From the NCBI GenBank assembly GCA_913775795.1, contig CAJYLT010000083.1, forward strand, positions 1 to 64,000: DNA of 64,000 bases. The letters are read 5' to 3'. Source of the stretch: an uncultured Sphingomonas sp. Its GTDB lineage: Bacteria; Pseudomonadota; Alphaproteobacteria; Sphingomonadales; Sphingomonadaceae. Positions 51,763 through 60,865 of this stretch are shown piece by piece. Numbering within the stretch: position 1 is the first letter of the stretch; every line of letters begins with the position of its first letter. Below the pieces are notes generated by a model that was not told the origin of the DNA, did not search any database, and saw only the letters and a program-made list of their open reading frames with translations. Both the position numbers and the translations under genes were made by a program.

Positions 51763-52398
51763 CTAGAAAGCGGGCTGTTCGTGGCGGGGAAGCTGCGACT
51801 GCCAGGTCGCGAGCGTGAAGATCGCGGCGGTCTCGGCCGCCAGCACCCAGATCGGCAGGATCAGGCTGGTGGGGTCGATCGCCGCACAGCCCGAGACGAT
51901 CGTCAGCGTCGTGACGGCGGCGGCGCCGAAGCGGCTCGCCATGCCGACGCGCGCCCAGTCGCGGTCGAGGATCCACCACGCGACGGGCAGGTGTAGCGCG
52001 GCGGTCAGCAGCATCAGGCAGAGAAGCGACGGCGCGGCGATCATGTTGCCGACGTTGAGGAGCAGCCGATGCTCGCCGCTGCCATAAAGATAGCCGGCCA
52101 GCCCGTCGCTCGCCGCCATGAACGGAAAGCCGAAGATCGCCGCGACCGACAACATGCCCGCGACGGGCAGGATCACGCCGACCGCCAGCGCGTGCGAGAC
52201 GAGCGTAAAGCGCCCCTCGGCATGGCCGAGCATCGTCCGCCATGCGCCCAGCAAGCAGCCGATCGCGAAACGGAGCGGGCGACCCTGCTCCTCCGCGACT
52301 TCGAGTTCTGCCGCCATGGCCCACGCCCAGTCCGACCGGCGGGGTCCGAGGCTGCGCGCGGTCAGCGCCATCACGATCCAGGCGAGGCGGCGGGTCAT
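51763..52398 (-). CDS. Multi-pass membrane protein paired with PadR
   Basis: A 211-residue protein starting MTRRLAWIVMALTARSLGPRRSDW. About five hydrophobic stretches are visible, for example ALAVGVILPVAGMLSVAAIFGF, LLCLMLLTAALHLPVAWWIL and ILPIWVLAAETAAIFTLA. The family is unknown to me. Its start overlaps the stop of a PadR-type gene (ATGA), the usual layout in which PadR represses its own membrane-protein operon. The ORF track's longer version begins inside padR. Confidence 0.7.
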   Translation of the reverse strand: MTRRLAWIVMALTARSLGPRRSDWAWAMAAELEVAEEQGRPLRFAIGCLLGAWRTMLGHAEGRFTLVSHALAVGVILPVAGMLSVAAIFGFPFMAASDGLAGYLYGSGEHRLLLNVGNMIAAPSLLCLMLLTAALHLPVAWWILDRDWARVGMASRFGAAAVTTLTIVSGCAAIDPTSLILPIWVLAAETAAIFTLATWQSQLPRHEQPAF

Positions 52399-52691
52399 GC
52401 CGGCGCGCCTTTGCCGAGCAGTGTTTGCCCGGTCAGTTCGCGGGCGAGCGCGAGGCCGGTCGCGGTCAGACGATAGGCGTGGCGCGGCGGTCGGCCGGGC
52501 TGGGCGGGGGGATGCCATTCGGCTTCGACCAGCCCCTGATCGGTCATCCGCATCAGGAGCGGATAGAGCGTGCCCGAGGCGAGGCCGGTTTCCTTCATCA
52601 ATTCATAGCCGTGCTGCGCGGCGGGAGCGTGCGCGTAAAGCCGTTCGATCAGGCGGTGCATCTGCGGCGAGGGGCGGCGGGTTCGGACCAT
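52395..52691 (-). CDS. PadR family regulator
   Basis: A 98-residue PadR-type winged-helix repressor. HGYELMKETGLASGTLYPLLMRMTDQGLVEAEW (quoted in part: GLASGTLYPLLMRMTDQGLV) is the diagnostic core, and RHAYRLTATG the wing. It lacks the long C-terminal dimerisation helix of larger PadR proteins (subfamily 2). First gene of a two-gene operon with a membrane protein. Confidence 0.85.
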   Translation of the reverse strand: MVRTRRPSPQMHRLIERLYAHAPAAQHGYELMKETGLASGTLYPLLMRMTDQGLVEAEWHPPAQPGRPPRHAYRLTATGLALARELTGQTLLGKGAPA

Positions 52692-52703
52692 TCGCTCACA
52701 ACA

Positions 52704-52711
52704 ACATATGT
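52704..52711. promoter_or_regulatory. ACATATGT palindrome before padR
   Basis: An 8-bp palindrome within CTCTACATATGTTG, 13 bp before the PadR start and next to a plausible -10 region. PadR proteins often bind ATGT/ACAT-type sites, so self-repression is possible. Confidence 0.35.
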
Positions 52712-52734
52712 AGAGTTATGAGTCAACCGCTTCC

Positions 52735-52763
52735 CGTCACCCCGGCTTTGACGCGGGGTGACG
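52735..52763. terminator. Hairpin downstream of CocE-type gene
   Basis: CGTCACCCC and GGGGTGACG form a 9-bp stem around an 11-base loop, 27 bp beyond the stop of the leftward hydrolase gene and before the PadR promoter. It may end that transcript or be a dispersed repeat. Confidence 0.45.
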
Positions 52764-52789
52764 AAAGGGAGCGAAGCGTTGTTCCTGGG

Positions 52790-54706
52790 TTACGGCGCCG
52801 GTGGCGTCTTGACGATCGGCAGCCACACCGCGCTGGCCGCGCCGCCGCCGCGTTCGAGCGTCACCGTCGTCTTCTGGTAATCGCTCTTCTTCGCCAGGAA
52901 AATGTTGGGCACGTATTTCTGCGGATTGCGGTCGTAGAGCGGGAACAGGCTCGACTGCACCTGCACCATGATGCGGTGGCCGGGCTGGAACACGTGGTTC
53001 ACCGTAGGCAGGCGGAAGCGATAGCGCTGGACCTTGCCCGCGGGGATCGCCGACGGCTTTTCGAGGCTGTCGCGATAGCGACCGCGGAAGATGTCGAGGC
53101 TGACGGCGAGCTGATAGCCACCCATCTTGACGTCGCTCGCCACCTCGTCGGGATAGACGTCGATCACCTTGACGACGAAATCGCCGTCGGTGCCCGTCGT
53201 CTTGGCATAAAGGTCGGCGATCGGCGCGCCCGACATGCGCACCGGCGCGCTCAGGACCGGCGTCGTATAGGTCATCACGTCGGGCCGACCGTCGACATGG
53301 CGCTGGTCGCTGACCAGCCAGTCGGGCCAGCGGCCGTCGCCGAAATTGACCGGCCGCGGCAGGTGCGGGACGGGCTTGGCCGGATCGCTGACATAGCTGT
53401 CCTCGCCCGCCGCGCCCTTGGCATAGGCAAGGCCAGCGTCGGCGGCGAGGTACATGGGCGTGAGCGGCGCGGCGCACCCCGCCTCGCACGCCAGCGGCCA
53501 GTTGGCGAACCGCTCCCACTTGTTCTCGCCGGTGTTGTAGATCGTCGCGGCGGGCAGGTTCGCGGGCGGGCCGTCCTTCAGATACTGGTCGAACAGCGGC
53601 AGCACCATCTGTTCGCGGAATTGCTGCGCGGTGTCGCCGTTCCACTTGAGCGGGCCGAGTTCGCTTCCCTCGCGGTTGACCTGGCTGTGCCGCCAGGGGC
53701 CCATGACGAGGAAGTTGTTGCCGGTCTTGCCCTTGGCTTTCAGCGCCTCCCAGGCGGTGATCGCGCCGTAGATATCCTCCTGATCCCACAGGCCCTGCTC
53801 CCAGATCGTGGGGACGTTGGAGGGGTTGGCGGCGAGCAGCTTGTCGAGCGCCTGACCCTGCCAGAAGGCGTCATAGGCGGGGTGCGCGACCATCTTCTGC
53901 CACGCGGGGAGCTGGTCGAAGCCGGAGTTTCGCGCCCATTCGTTGGCGCCGCCCAGTCGGCGGAACTCCTCGTAATTGTCGTAGATGCCCGTCGCCGGAT
54001 CCTTGCCCGCGCCCTTGTAGCCGGTTTGCGAGCCGATCCAGCCGATATTGGCGAGGCGGAAGGCGCCGTTGTGGAACCAGTCGTCGCCGCGCCAGCCGTC
54101 GATCATCGGGCTTTCGGGCGCGGCGACCTTGAGCGCCGGGTGCGGGTTGAGCAGCGCCATGACGACGGTGAACCCCTCGTAACTCGACCCGATCATGCCG
54201 ACGCGGCCGTTCGATTCGGGCAGGTTCGCCTTGTTCACCAGCCAGTCGATCGTGTCGTAGGCGTCGGTGACATGGTCGGTGCTGGTGGGATTGAGCGGCC
54301 CGCGGACGGGGCGGGTGACGATGTAATCCCCCTCCGACCCGTATTTGCCGCGAATGTCCTGATAGACGCGGATATAGCCCGCCTTCACGAACGGTTCGTC
54401 GGCGAGCGGCAGCGTCGACAGGATGTGCGGGCTGTCCATCCGGTTGGCCCGGCCGGATGCGTCATAGGGGGTGCGCGTCAGCACGATCGGCGCGTTGGTC
54501 ACGCCCTTGGGATAGACGATGACGGTGTGCAGCTTCACCCCGTCACGCATCGGGATCATCACCTCGCGCTTCACATAGTCGCGCGCGTCGATGGGCGGCG
54601 TGAAGGTCGCGGGAATGTCGCTCGGCGGGAATTGCTGCTGCGCGCCGGCGGGCAGCGCGGCAACGAGCGCGAGGGTGAGCAGCGGGAGCGAACGCAGACG
54701 GGCCAT
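52790..54706 (-). CDS. CocE/NonD family hydrolase
   Basis: A 638-residue exported enzyme of the alpha-amino-acid ester hydrolase/glutaryl-7-ACA acylase/cocaine esterase family. A signal peptide (RSLPLLTLALVAALPAGAQ) is followed by the alpha/beta hydrolase domain starting MIPMRDGVKLHTVIVYP. The nucleophile motif is GSSYEGF near residue 175. A lid and the C-terminal jellyroll domain (YRFRLPTVNHVFQPGHRIMVQVQSS in part) complete the fold. It hydrolyses acyl amino-acid esters or related bonds; the substrate is not given by context. Start 54706 chosen for the signal peptide. Confidence 0.88.
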   Translation of the reverse strand: MARLRSLPLLTLALVAALPAGAQQQFPPSDIPATFTPPIDARDYVKREVMIPMRDGVKLHTVIVYPKGVTNAPIVLTRTPYDASGRANRMDSPHILSTLPLADEPFVKAGYIRVYQDIRGKYGSEGDYIVTRPVRGPLNPTSTDHVTDAYDTIDWLVNKANLPESNGRVGMIGSSYEGFTVVMALLNPHPALKVAAPESPMIDGWRGDDWFHNGAFRLANIGWIGSQTGYKGAGKDPATGIYDNYEEFRRLGGANEWARNSGFDQLPAWQKMVAHPAYDAFWQGQALDKLLAANPSNVPTIWEQGLWDQEDIYGAITAWEALKAKGKTGNNFLVMGPWRHSQVNREGSELGPLKWNGDTAQQFREQMVLPLFDQYLKDGPPANLPAATIYNTGENKWERFANWPLACEAGCAAPLTPMYLAADAGLAYAKGAAGEDSYVSDPAKPVPHLPRPVNFGDGRWPDWLVSDQRHVDGRPDVMTYTTPVLSAPVRMSGAPIADLYAKTTGTDGDFVVKVIDVYPDEVASDVKMGGYQLAVSLDIFRGRYRDSLEKPSAIPAGKVQRYRFRLPTVNHVFQPGHRIMVQVQSSLFPLYDRNPQKYVPNIFLAKKSDYQKTTVTLERGGGAASAVWLPIVKTPPAP

Positions 54707-54782
54707 CGGACGAGACCTTTGCCGGGGGGAGAGAACGGGTCGGGGCGAGGTGTGCGCCTGTCGCGGGCGAGCCGCAATCCCC

Positions 54783-55157
54783 CTAGCCGTGCCGCATCGC
54801 GCGGGCGTTAAGCGCGTGCCCAACGGCGAGGAGGAGCGAGCCGGCGACGGTGATCGCGGTCTCGACCGCCTCGGTCAATGTTGCAAGCGCGCCGATGCCG
54901 ATCGCGGTGAGGCCGAGGATAGCGACGAGGGCGGGCCGCGTCCGGCGGTGGCGACGACGGCCGAGCGCGAGGGCCGCTGCACTGGTCGGGACCGCGAAGG
55001 CGAAGGCGAGCGCGTGAAACCCGTCCGGCACCGACAGGAACACCGACAGCGCGGGGATTGCGACGAGCAGCGCCGGGAGCGCGAGGCAGTGGATCAGGCA
55101 GAGCGTCGAGGCGCCGATCGCAAGCCGGTCGAACCAATCCTGGCGCAGCGTTGCCAT
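54783..55157 (-). CDS. MerC domain membrane protein
   Basis: A 124-residue protein with four hydrophobic segments and the MerC-type CLIHCLALPALL motif near residue 20. MerC was named for mercury uptake in mer operons, but no merA, merR or merT is near, and stand-alone MerC-domain proteins in alphaproteobacteria are more likely linked to zinc or other metals. The start at 55157 has GGAGG in front. A 19-bp Fur/Zur-like palindrome lies 44 bp upstream. Confidence 0.8.
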   Translation of the reverse strand: MATLRQDWFDRLAIGASTLCLIHCLALPALLVAIPALSVFLSVPDGFHALAFAFAVPTSAAALALGRRRHRRTRPALVAILGLTAIGIGALATLTEAVETAITVAGSLLLAVGHALNARAMRHG

Positions 55158-55200
55158 CGAAACCTCCATCGCCCGGCGAGGAACGCCGCCGGGTGATGGC

Positions 55201-55219
55201 AATGATACATTGTCACATT
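55201..55219. promoter_or_regulatory. Fur/Zur-like box before merC-type gene
   Basis: AATGATACATTGTCACATT is an imperfect 19-bp palindrome, matching AATG-N2-ACA-N-TGT-N2-CATT on the gene strand, which has the layout of Zur boxes (AATG...ATA-N-TAT...CATT). Its position in front of a MerC-domain gene suggests metal-dependent repression. Confidence 0.5.
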
Positions 55220-55234
55220 AACGTCAAGCCGTGC

Positions 55235-56446
55235 TCAGCTGGCGGCCAGATAGGTCTCAATCCACGAAGTCGACGGGCTGTCCCAGCCGAGCTCCAGATG
55301 GTTGACCGCCACCGTCTGGCTGCCGCCGTGGTTGGTGATGCCGACGATGTCGCGGCAGCTTTCGATGAAGACGACGCCGTCGGACGGGCCGGTATGCTCG
55401 TTGTGGAGGAGCGTGATGTCGGGCTGGTTGCCGCAGATATTGTGGACGCGCACGCTGGCGGGCGACGGCGCATTGCGGATCGTGTCGACCAGCGAAGCAC
55501 CGAGATACGCGCCGATCCCCGGCCCCGCGCTGTAGAAGCCGGTGCCGCCGTGGAAGGTGGTGTACCAGTCCTGCTCCGTCGTCGGCAGCGGGAAGCGGTC
55601 GACCCAGCTCTTCAGCAATTGCGCCGAGCCGGGGAAATAGGGTGAGCCATAGGTCCGGGCATCGCCGTTTTGCCACACGCCGTAGCAGACCAACCGGTTG
55701 TGCGGCGTCGGCCCGTTGATGACCCCGCCGCAGCCCGGATAGACCGTGAGGCTGAATGTCCAGCCATGCCGGAACGACAGGTCGATGCCGTTGTTCGCCG
55801 AGCCCAGCAGGATCAGCCGCCGTACGTCGCCGCGATAGGCGGTGCCCCACGGCTTGCGCACGTTGGAGATGTACATGCGCGCGTTCGACGCGGCCTTCGA
55901 CCAGGCGACGACGTCGACGCTCGCCGCACCCGTCCGCTGCCTGATGATCGAGATGGCGTTGGCGATCTGTTCGGCCCAGCCATAGCCGTCGCCGTTCTTG
56001 TGCGCGAGGCCGAGGGCGAAGACGCGGTATCCCTTGCCCGACAATTGCTGCATCAGCCCGCTGGTGGGGCAGGTGGACCGGCCGCAGCCATAGCTGCCCG
56101 CCTCGTTGGGATTGGCCCAGGCGAGGTCCGCATCCTGGTTGGCGCCGTGGACGAGAAGGACGGGCACCTGACGCGTGCCGCTGTTCCAGCCGGGCGCGTA
56201 ATAGAGCAGCATCTTCGACGCCGCCGGCTGGGCCGAGCCGAAGAAGGTCGCGCGCTGGCCGCTCTGATTGCCGCGGCCGTCGGTCGGAAACGCCTCGGTC
56301 GCGATGCCCCCGGTGCCGTCGCGCCATCGTTCGACCTGCTCCCAGCCGTTCGCGGGCGACATGAAGGTCTGTTCCCATACCGGCGCGCCGGCCGCGGCGG
56401 GCGCGGCGGCGAAGAACGCGAGGATGGCGGCGGCTAGACGGCGCAT
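55235..56446 (-). CDS. Exported lipase-like alpha/beta hydrolase
   Basis: A 403-residue secreted protein with signal peptide MRRLAAAILAFFAAAPAAAG. The fold is suggested by VPVLLVHGANQDADLAW and the probable nucleophile in VVAWSKAA, an AxSxA elbow instead of GxSxG. Several cysteines (YGCGRSTCPTSG, HNICGNQPD, ESCRD) could form disulfides. Late His residues (TNHGGS, VNHLEL) may complete the triad. It lies 19 bp after the esterase gene and may be the third gene of the TonB receptor operon. Substrate unknown. Confidence 0.75.
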   Translation of the reverse strand: MRRLAAAILAFFAAAPAAAGAPVWEQTFMSPANGWEQVERWRDGTGGIATEAFPTDGRGNQSGQRATFFGSAQPAASKMLLYYAPGWNSGTRQVPVLLVHGANQDADLAWANPNEAGSYGCGRSTCPTSGLMQQLSGKGYRVFALGLAHKNGDGYGWAEQIANAISIIRQRTGAASVDVVAWSKAASNARMYISNVRKPWGTAYRGDVRRLILLGSANNGIDLSFRHGWTFSLTVYPGCGGVINGPTPHNRLVCYGVWQNGDARTYGSPYFPGSAQLLKSWVDRFPLPTTEQDWYTTFHGGTGFYSAGPGIGAYLGASLVDTIRNAPSPASVRVHNICGNQPDITLLHNEHTGPSDGVVFIESCRDIVGITNHGGSQTVAVNHLELGWDSPSTSWIETYLAAS

Positions 56447-56465
56447 AGTGGTTCCCCTCTCGTTG

Positions 56466-57485
56466 TTATTGCTTGGTCAGCATCCCGCGTGCCGCGTCGG
56501 CGAGCATCCGCCGCGCGTCCTGCGCCACGTCGAGCACCCCGAACGAGGCGAAGGCGTGGATCGTCGAGCCGGCGCAGTGATAGCGGCTGGCGACGCCCGC
56601 CCGCTCGAGCTGCGCATGATAGGCCGCCGCTTCGTCCCGGAGCGGATCGTGGCCCGCCGTGAGAATAAAGGCGGGGGCGATTCCGGCGGGGACGGGCGCG
56701 TCGAGGATCGAGATGCGCGGGTCGCCGGGGCGCGCGTCGCTGCCCGCCAGATAGGTGTCGCGGGCGAAGGCGATGCCGGCATTGGCGAGGAAATGCTGCC
56801 CGTGGCCGTAGAGCGTGCGCGAGGCGAAGCGATCGTCGGGCGATGCGACGTCGGTCATCGGATAGACGAGGATCTGTCCCTTGAGCCGCGTATCGCCGGC
56901 CAGCCCGAGTTCGCGCGCGACGACGGCGGCGAGATTGCCGCCCGCGCTGTCGCCCATGACGGCCACGCGCGTCCGGTCGCCGCCGAACATCCCGGCATGG
57001 TCGAGCAGGTGGCGCGCCGCGGCGAGCGAATCGTCGAGCGCGGCGGGAAACCCGTTCTCGGGGGCGAGGCGATAGTCGAGCGCGGCGACCGCGCAGCCGC
57101 TGAGCGCGGCGATCGACATGGCGAAGCCGGCATAGCTGTCGAGCCCGCCGAGCGACCAGCCGCCGCCGTGCAGGAACAGGATTACCGGCACCGGCCCCTC
57201 GCCGCCCGGATGATAGAGGCGCGCGGGCCGCGCGCCCTTGCCGCCGGGCAGGCCCAGGCCCTCGATCCGCGGTGGCACCACGTCGCGCTCGGGCCCGCGG
57301 AAACGGTCGAACACCGCGTCGGCAAAGGCGCGGCTGGCGCCGATCCCCTCGGCCATCACGCGCTCGATCCAGCCGGCCTTCATCGCGTCGTATTCGGCAA
57401 GCAGCGCGCGCGACTGGTCGTCAAGGACGATGCCGGGTTCGAGGCCGGTGGGCACGGCGTCGATCATGGGTGCAGGTCTCGTCAT
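56466..57485 (-). CDS. HSL-family esterase
   Basis: A 339-residue alpha/beta hydrolase of the hormone-sensitive-lipase group. The oxyanion motif LFLHGGGW, nucleophile GDSAGGN, Asp in TAGHDPLRD and His in STIHAFASF are all present. No signal peptide, so cytoplasmic. The start at 57485 (MTRPAPMIDAVPTG) lies two bases after the TonB receptor stop; the track's longer version extends into the receptor. It probably hydrolyses an ester imported by that receptor. Confidence 0.87.
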   Translation of the reverse strand: MTRPAPMIDAVPTGLEPGIVLDDQSRALLAEYDAMKAGWIERVMAEGIGASRAFADAVFDRFRGPERDVVPPRIEGLGLPGGKGARPARLYHPGGEGPVPVILFLHGGGWSLGGLDSYAGFAMSIAALSGCAVAALDYRLAPENGFPAALDDSLAAARHLLDHAGMFGGDRTRVAVMGDSAGGNLAAVVARELGLAGDTRLKGQILVYPMTDVASPDDRFASRTLYGHGQHFLANAGIAFARDTYLAGSDARPGDPRISILDAPVPAGIAPAFILTAGHDPLRDEAAAYHAQLERAGVASRYHCAGSTIHAFASFGVLDVAQDARRMLADAARGMLTKQ

Positions 57486-57487
57486 CG

Positions 57488-59767
57488 TCAGTACCGCAGG
57501 ATCAGGCGCAGGTCGTAGGTGCGCGGTGCCGCGAAGAAGCCGAGCTGCACGCCCGGAAACTCGCTGAGGTTGAAGCCCTGCACGCGTACCGCCTGGTCGG
57601 TTAGGTTCTCGACACCGGCGCGCAGCTCCCACCGCTTTTCGGGGCCGACGACGCCGATGAAGGCGTTGATCTTCTCGTAGCCCGGCTGGCGCAAGAGCGG
57701 GCTGTCGGTGATCTCGGTCGCGACGGTCGAGCGATAGGCGCCGTCGATGTGGAACACCCCCGACACGTCGCCGCCGCCCAGCGGCCGGGTGTAGGTGAGG
57801 CCGACACTCGCGTTGAAGTCGGGGGCGTTGACGACACGGCGGTCGCTGACGTCGGTGACGACGCCGCCGACGAGCTGGTCGAAGCGGCGATACTTGGCGT
57901 CGAGCAGCCCGACCGAGCCGGTGAGGTCGAGCCCGTCAGCAAGCCGCGCGGCGAGCTCGAACTCGAGGCCGAAGGATCGCGCGGCGGCGGCGTTGGTGAA
58001 CAGGCTGGCGAAGACGCCGGTTACCGGATCGGCGCCGAACGACGTCACCTGCTGGTCGGTATAGTCGTTGTAGAAGGCGGCAAGGTTGGTGGTCAGGCGC
58101 CCGCCCGCCCACGTCTTCTTGATGCCGCCTTCATACGCCCAGACATATTCGGGCCGGAACGGGCGGAAGCCGAAGTCGCTGTTCGCGCGGCCGTCGAACC
58201 CGCCGCTCTTGAACCCGCGCGAGGCCGAGGCATAAAGCAGCAGGTCTCGGTTGGGCTGGTACGAGATCGAGGCGCGCGGGGTGAGCGCGTCGAAATCGGC
58301 GCTTCCCGCAATCGGCACGCCGGCGATCCCAGCACCTTGCAGGAAGGGCGGCGGGTTGCCGCCGATGACGCTGACCCGCGGATCGAAGAAGAACTCGAAC
58401 GCGCGCGACGAAGAGCGCGTTTCGTGCGTGTAGCGCAGGCCGGCACCGAGGCCCAGTTGCGACGTCAATTCGACCGTCGCATCGGCGAACGCGGCATAGC
58501 TGTCTGTCGTCTGGCGCGTGTCGGCGAGGCTGGAGGTCGGGAAGTTGAAGGCGGTAACGGGGAAGCCGAACAGCGTCGCCGCGCCATCATCATAGCCCGA
58601 AAGCGTCACGTCGCGGTCGTGGAAATAATAGAGGCCCGCCGTCACCGCGAAGCGATCGGGCATGGCATAGGTCGCGCGCACTTCCTGGCTGAACTGGTTC
58701 TGGCGCTGCTTCAGATAGATGTCGAGGATCGAAAGCGGCGAGCCGTCGGTATCGAGATTGAGGTCGAAGTCGAACCGGCGATAGGCGCTGATCGCCTCGA
58801 TCGTCAGCGCCTCGGTCGCGTTCCAGCGGGCGGTGAGCGAGGTGCCCCAGCCGGTCTGGTCGTTGAGGCCGTTGGCGTTGGTGTCGACGCGGTACGGATC
58901 GGTCGCGGCGGGCAGGGTGACGAGGCGGCCGTTCGCAAAGCCCGTGATCGGCGTCGCGCGCACTGGGCTGCGCGAGGTGTCGGGGCGGTCGAACTTCACG
59001 TCGCCGGTCAGCAGCACCTCGAAATCGGGGCTCGGCTCGAACAACAGCGACGCGCGGCCGCTGATCGTGCGCACGTCGCCGTCGTCCGCCCCCTTGGTCG
59101 TGTTGTAGGCATAGCCGGTGCGGCGCTGCCACGAATAGGCGATCTTGCCGCGGACGGTGTCGGACAGCGGGCCGCTGATCCGCCCCTTGGCCAGCACCGA
59201 ATCGTAATTGCCGATGCCGCCCTCGAAATAGGCGGAATAGTCCTTGGTCGGGCGGGTCGAGACGAACTTGATCGCGCCGCCGATCGTGTTCCGGCCATAG
59301 AGCGTCCCCTGCGGCCCGCGCAGCACCTCGATCCGCTCGACGTCGAACACGTCCAGGAACGCGGCCTGGCTGCGCGCGATGAACACGTCGTCGACATAGA
59401 CGCCGACACCGGGGTCGGCGAAGGCGAGCGAATCGTTCTGGCCGACGCCGCGGATGTAGATGACCGCGTTCCCGGCATCGCCCTGATCCAGATAGAGGTT
59501 GGGTGTCGCGTACTGGATGCCCGAAAGCTGGTCGGCCTGAAGGTTCGACAGCGCTGTCGAATCATAGGCGGAGATGGCGATCGGCACGTCCTGAAGCGAT
59601 TCCGCTCGGCGGCGGGCGGTTACGACGATGTCGCCGGGCGCGGTTTCTTCGGCTGTCGGCTCGGTGGCGGGCGCGTCCTGCGCCATGGCCGGTGCCGAAA
59701 GTGCGATCGCCGCGCTCATGAGCGCGAGACCGGCGATGTGCCGGCGCGCGAAACCCGTTGTCGTCAT
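57488..59767 (-). CDS. TonB-dependent receptor
   Basis: A 759-residue outer-membrane receptor. A signal peptide (HIAGLALMSAAIALSAPAMAQ) is followed by TonB box DIVVTARRR, plug blocks SLQDVPIAISAYDS, YIRGVGQND and IEVLRGPQGTLYGRNTIGG, and a barrel ending RTYDLRLILRY. It belongs to the group often used for lipophilic or aromatic compounds. It heads an operon with an HSL-type esterase and probably a lipase-like protein. The neighbouring AraC-type regulator gene is interrupted. Confidence 0.9.
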   Translation of the reverse strand: MTTTGFARRHIAGLALMSAAIALSAPAMAQDAPATEPTAEETAPGDIVVTARRRAESLQDVPIAISAYDSTALSNLQADQLSGIQYATPNLYLDQGDAGNAVIYIRGVGQNDSLAFADPGVGVYVDDVFIARSQAAFLDVFDVERIEVLRGPQGTLYGRNTIGGAIKFVSTRPTKDYSAYFEGGIGNYDSVLAKGRISGPLSDTVRGKIAYSWQRRTGYAYNTTKGADDGDVRTISGRASLLFEPSPDFEVLLTGDVKFDRPDTSRSPVRATPITGFANGRLVTLPAATDPYRVDTNANGLNDQTGWGTSLTARWNATEALTIEAISAYRRFDFDLNLDTDGSPLSILDIYLKQRQNQFSQEVRATYAMPDRFAVTAGLYYFHDRDVTLSGYDDGAATLFGFPVTAFNFPTSSLADTRQTTDSYAAFADATVELTSQLGLGAGLRYTHETRSSSRAFEFFFDPRVSVIGGNPPPFLQGAGIAGVPIAGSADFDALTPRASISYQPNRDLLLYASASRGFKSGGFDGRANSDFGFRPFRPEYVWAYEGGIKKTWAGGRLTTNLAAFYNDYTDQQVTSFGADPVTGVFASLFTNAAAARSFGLEFELAARLADGLDLTGSVGLLDAKYRRFDQLVGGVVTDVSDRRVVNAPDFNASVGLTYTRPLGGGDVSGVFHIDGAYRSTVATEITDSPLLRQPGYEKINAFIGVVGPEKRWELRAGVENLTDQAVRVQGFNLSEFPGVQLGFFAAPRTYDLRLILRY

Positions 59768-59845
59768 TGCCTCTCCCCTGTCCGGTCTTGGCCGGATGCG
59801 GAAGAGCTAGCGCCCGCCCGCGTTCAGCGTCGAGGACAGAGGCGG

Positions 59846-60754
59846 TCAAACTGGCGGGACATTTTCGCTCAACGACCGGGGCGGCGCTGCGCGATACTGG
59901 CCCGGCGAGATGCCGTTCCACGCCTTGAACGCGCGCGCGAAGCTACGCCCGTCGGCAAAGCCCAGTGCCTGCGCGATATCGGCGGAAGGATGCGCCGCCG
60001 CCAGCATCCGGCGCGCCGCGTCGTTGAGCGCATCGGCGCGGATGTCGCGAAAGCTCGTTCCCGCCTAGTCGAGCCGGCGGCGCAGCGTGGCCGGGCTGAG
60101 GCCTAGGCGGCGGGCGACCGCGGCCTGATCCTCGGCGCCCGCATCGATCGCGGCGCGGACGCGGGCGGTGATATCGCGGCCAGCGGGGACGGCATCGGCG
60201 AGTGCGGTCGCCTCGGCAAAGACCTCGGCCTGGCCGAACCCCTCGAACCGGGGGGCGACGGGCAGGTGGGCGGTCTCGATCCGGTAGTCCAGACGCCAGA
60301 CGGGCGCGTTGTAGCGGATCGGCGCGGCCCAGAAGCGCGCGATCTCGCCCTCGTCGCGGCCGGGCGAGCGGGCATGGACGGCGCGCAGCGCGGGGCGAAG
60401 ATCCCGGCCCGCCACCAGCGACAGCATCGTGTGGACGAGGACGAGGACCAGCGCCATCGCCTCGAACGCCGCTGCGGGTGTCACGTCGTCGCCATAGGGA
60501 AACTCGCGGTCGTCGACGACGTAGCTGAAGCGATCGGGGCGCAGGTCGACGCGGTTGTAGTGCCCGGCATGGACGACGTTATAGGCATGGGCGATCCGGC
60601 GCGCCGCCTCGCCCACGCTGCCCGCATCGCGCAGCGTCTGGCCGATGAACGCGGTCGTCCCGCGTGCCAGCGGGCGGCGCGACAGGTGCCAGGTTTCGTC
60701 CGCCGCCGCCGCCGCGGCCCGCGCCGCCCCCTCGATCGCTCGCTTCAATTCCAT
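59846..60754 (-). pseudogene. AraC family regulator with in-frame TAG
   Basis: The frame from ATG 60754 reads an AraC-type sensor domain (MELKRAIEGAA...; FEGFGQAEVF) and the first part of the DNA-binding domain, LGLSPATLRRRLD. A TAG follows at 60065-60067, where GAG (Glu) would fit. The same frame continues without change through AGTSFRDIRADAL, IAQALGFADGRSFARAFKAWNG and ISPGQYRAAPP to TGA at 59846. One base change therefore splits a 302-residue protein, leaving a 229-residue product without its main helix-turn-helix. It probably once controlled the TonB receptor operon next to it. Confidence 0.78.
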
Positions 60755-60836
60755 TGGGGAGCAGGCTATCCGCGGCACCGGCGGGCGGCAAGACGGCGGC
60801 TTGCCAGGGTCGGCTCCGATGGCTACTCGATCTCCA

Positions 60837-60848
60837 CAAAATGATTTG
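60837..60848. promoter_or_regulatory. CAAAATGATTTG, possible ROK operator
   Basis: A near-symmetric AT-rich site 18 bp before the sugar transporter start, standing out in GC-rich DNA. A similar element lies before the ROK kinase gene at 63474. NagC/Mlc-type ROK repressors bind AT-rich palindromes of this sort. Confidence 0.35.
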
Positions 60849-60865
60849 ATTATAGGGGATGTCCG

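Noticed and set aside
52118-54811. 897-residue plus-strand ORF
   Set aside because: Antisense to the CocE-type hydrolase and neighbours, with no domain; a shadow of high-GC coding.
54783-55157. Mercury resistance operon
   Set aside because: Only a MerC-domain gene is present; no mercuric reductase, MerR, MerT or MerP.
500-60067. TAG recoding (pyrrolysine or other read-through) to explain the two internal TAG codons
   Set aside because: TAG is used as an ordinary stop by several intact neighbours (for example at 13685, 17636 and 36894), so nonsense mutation or base error is simpler.
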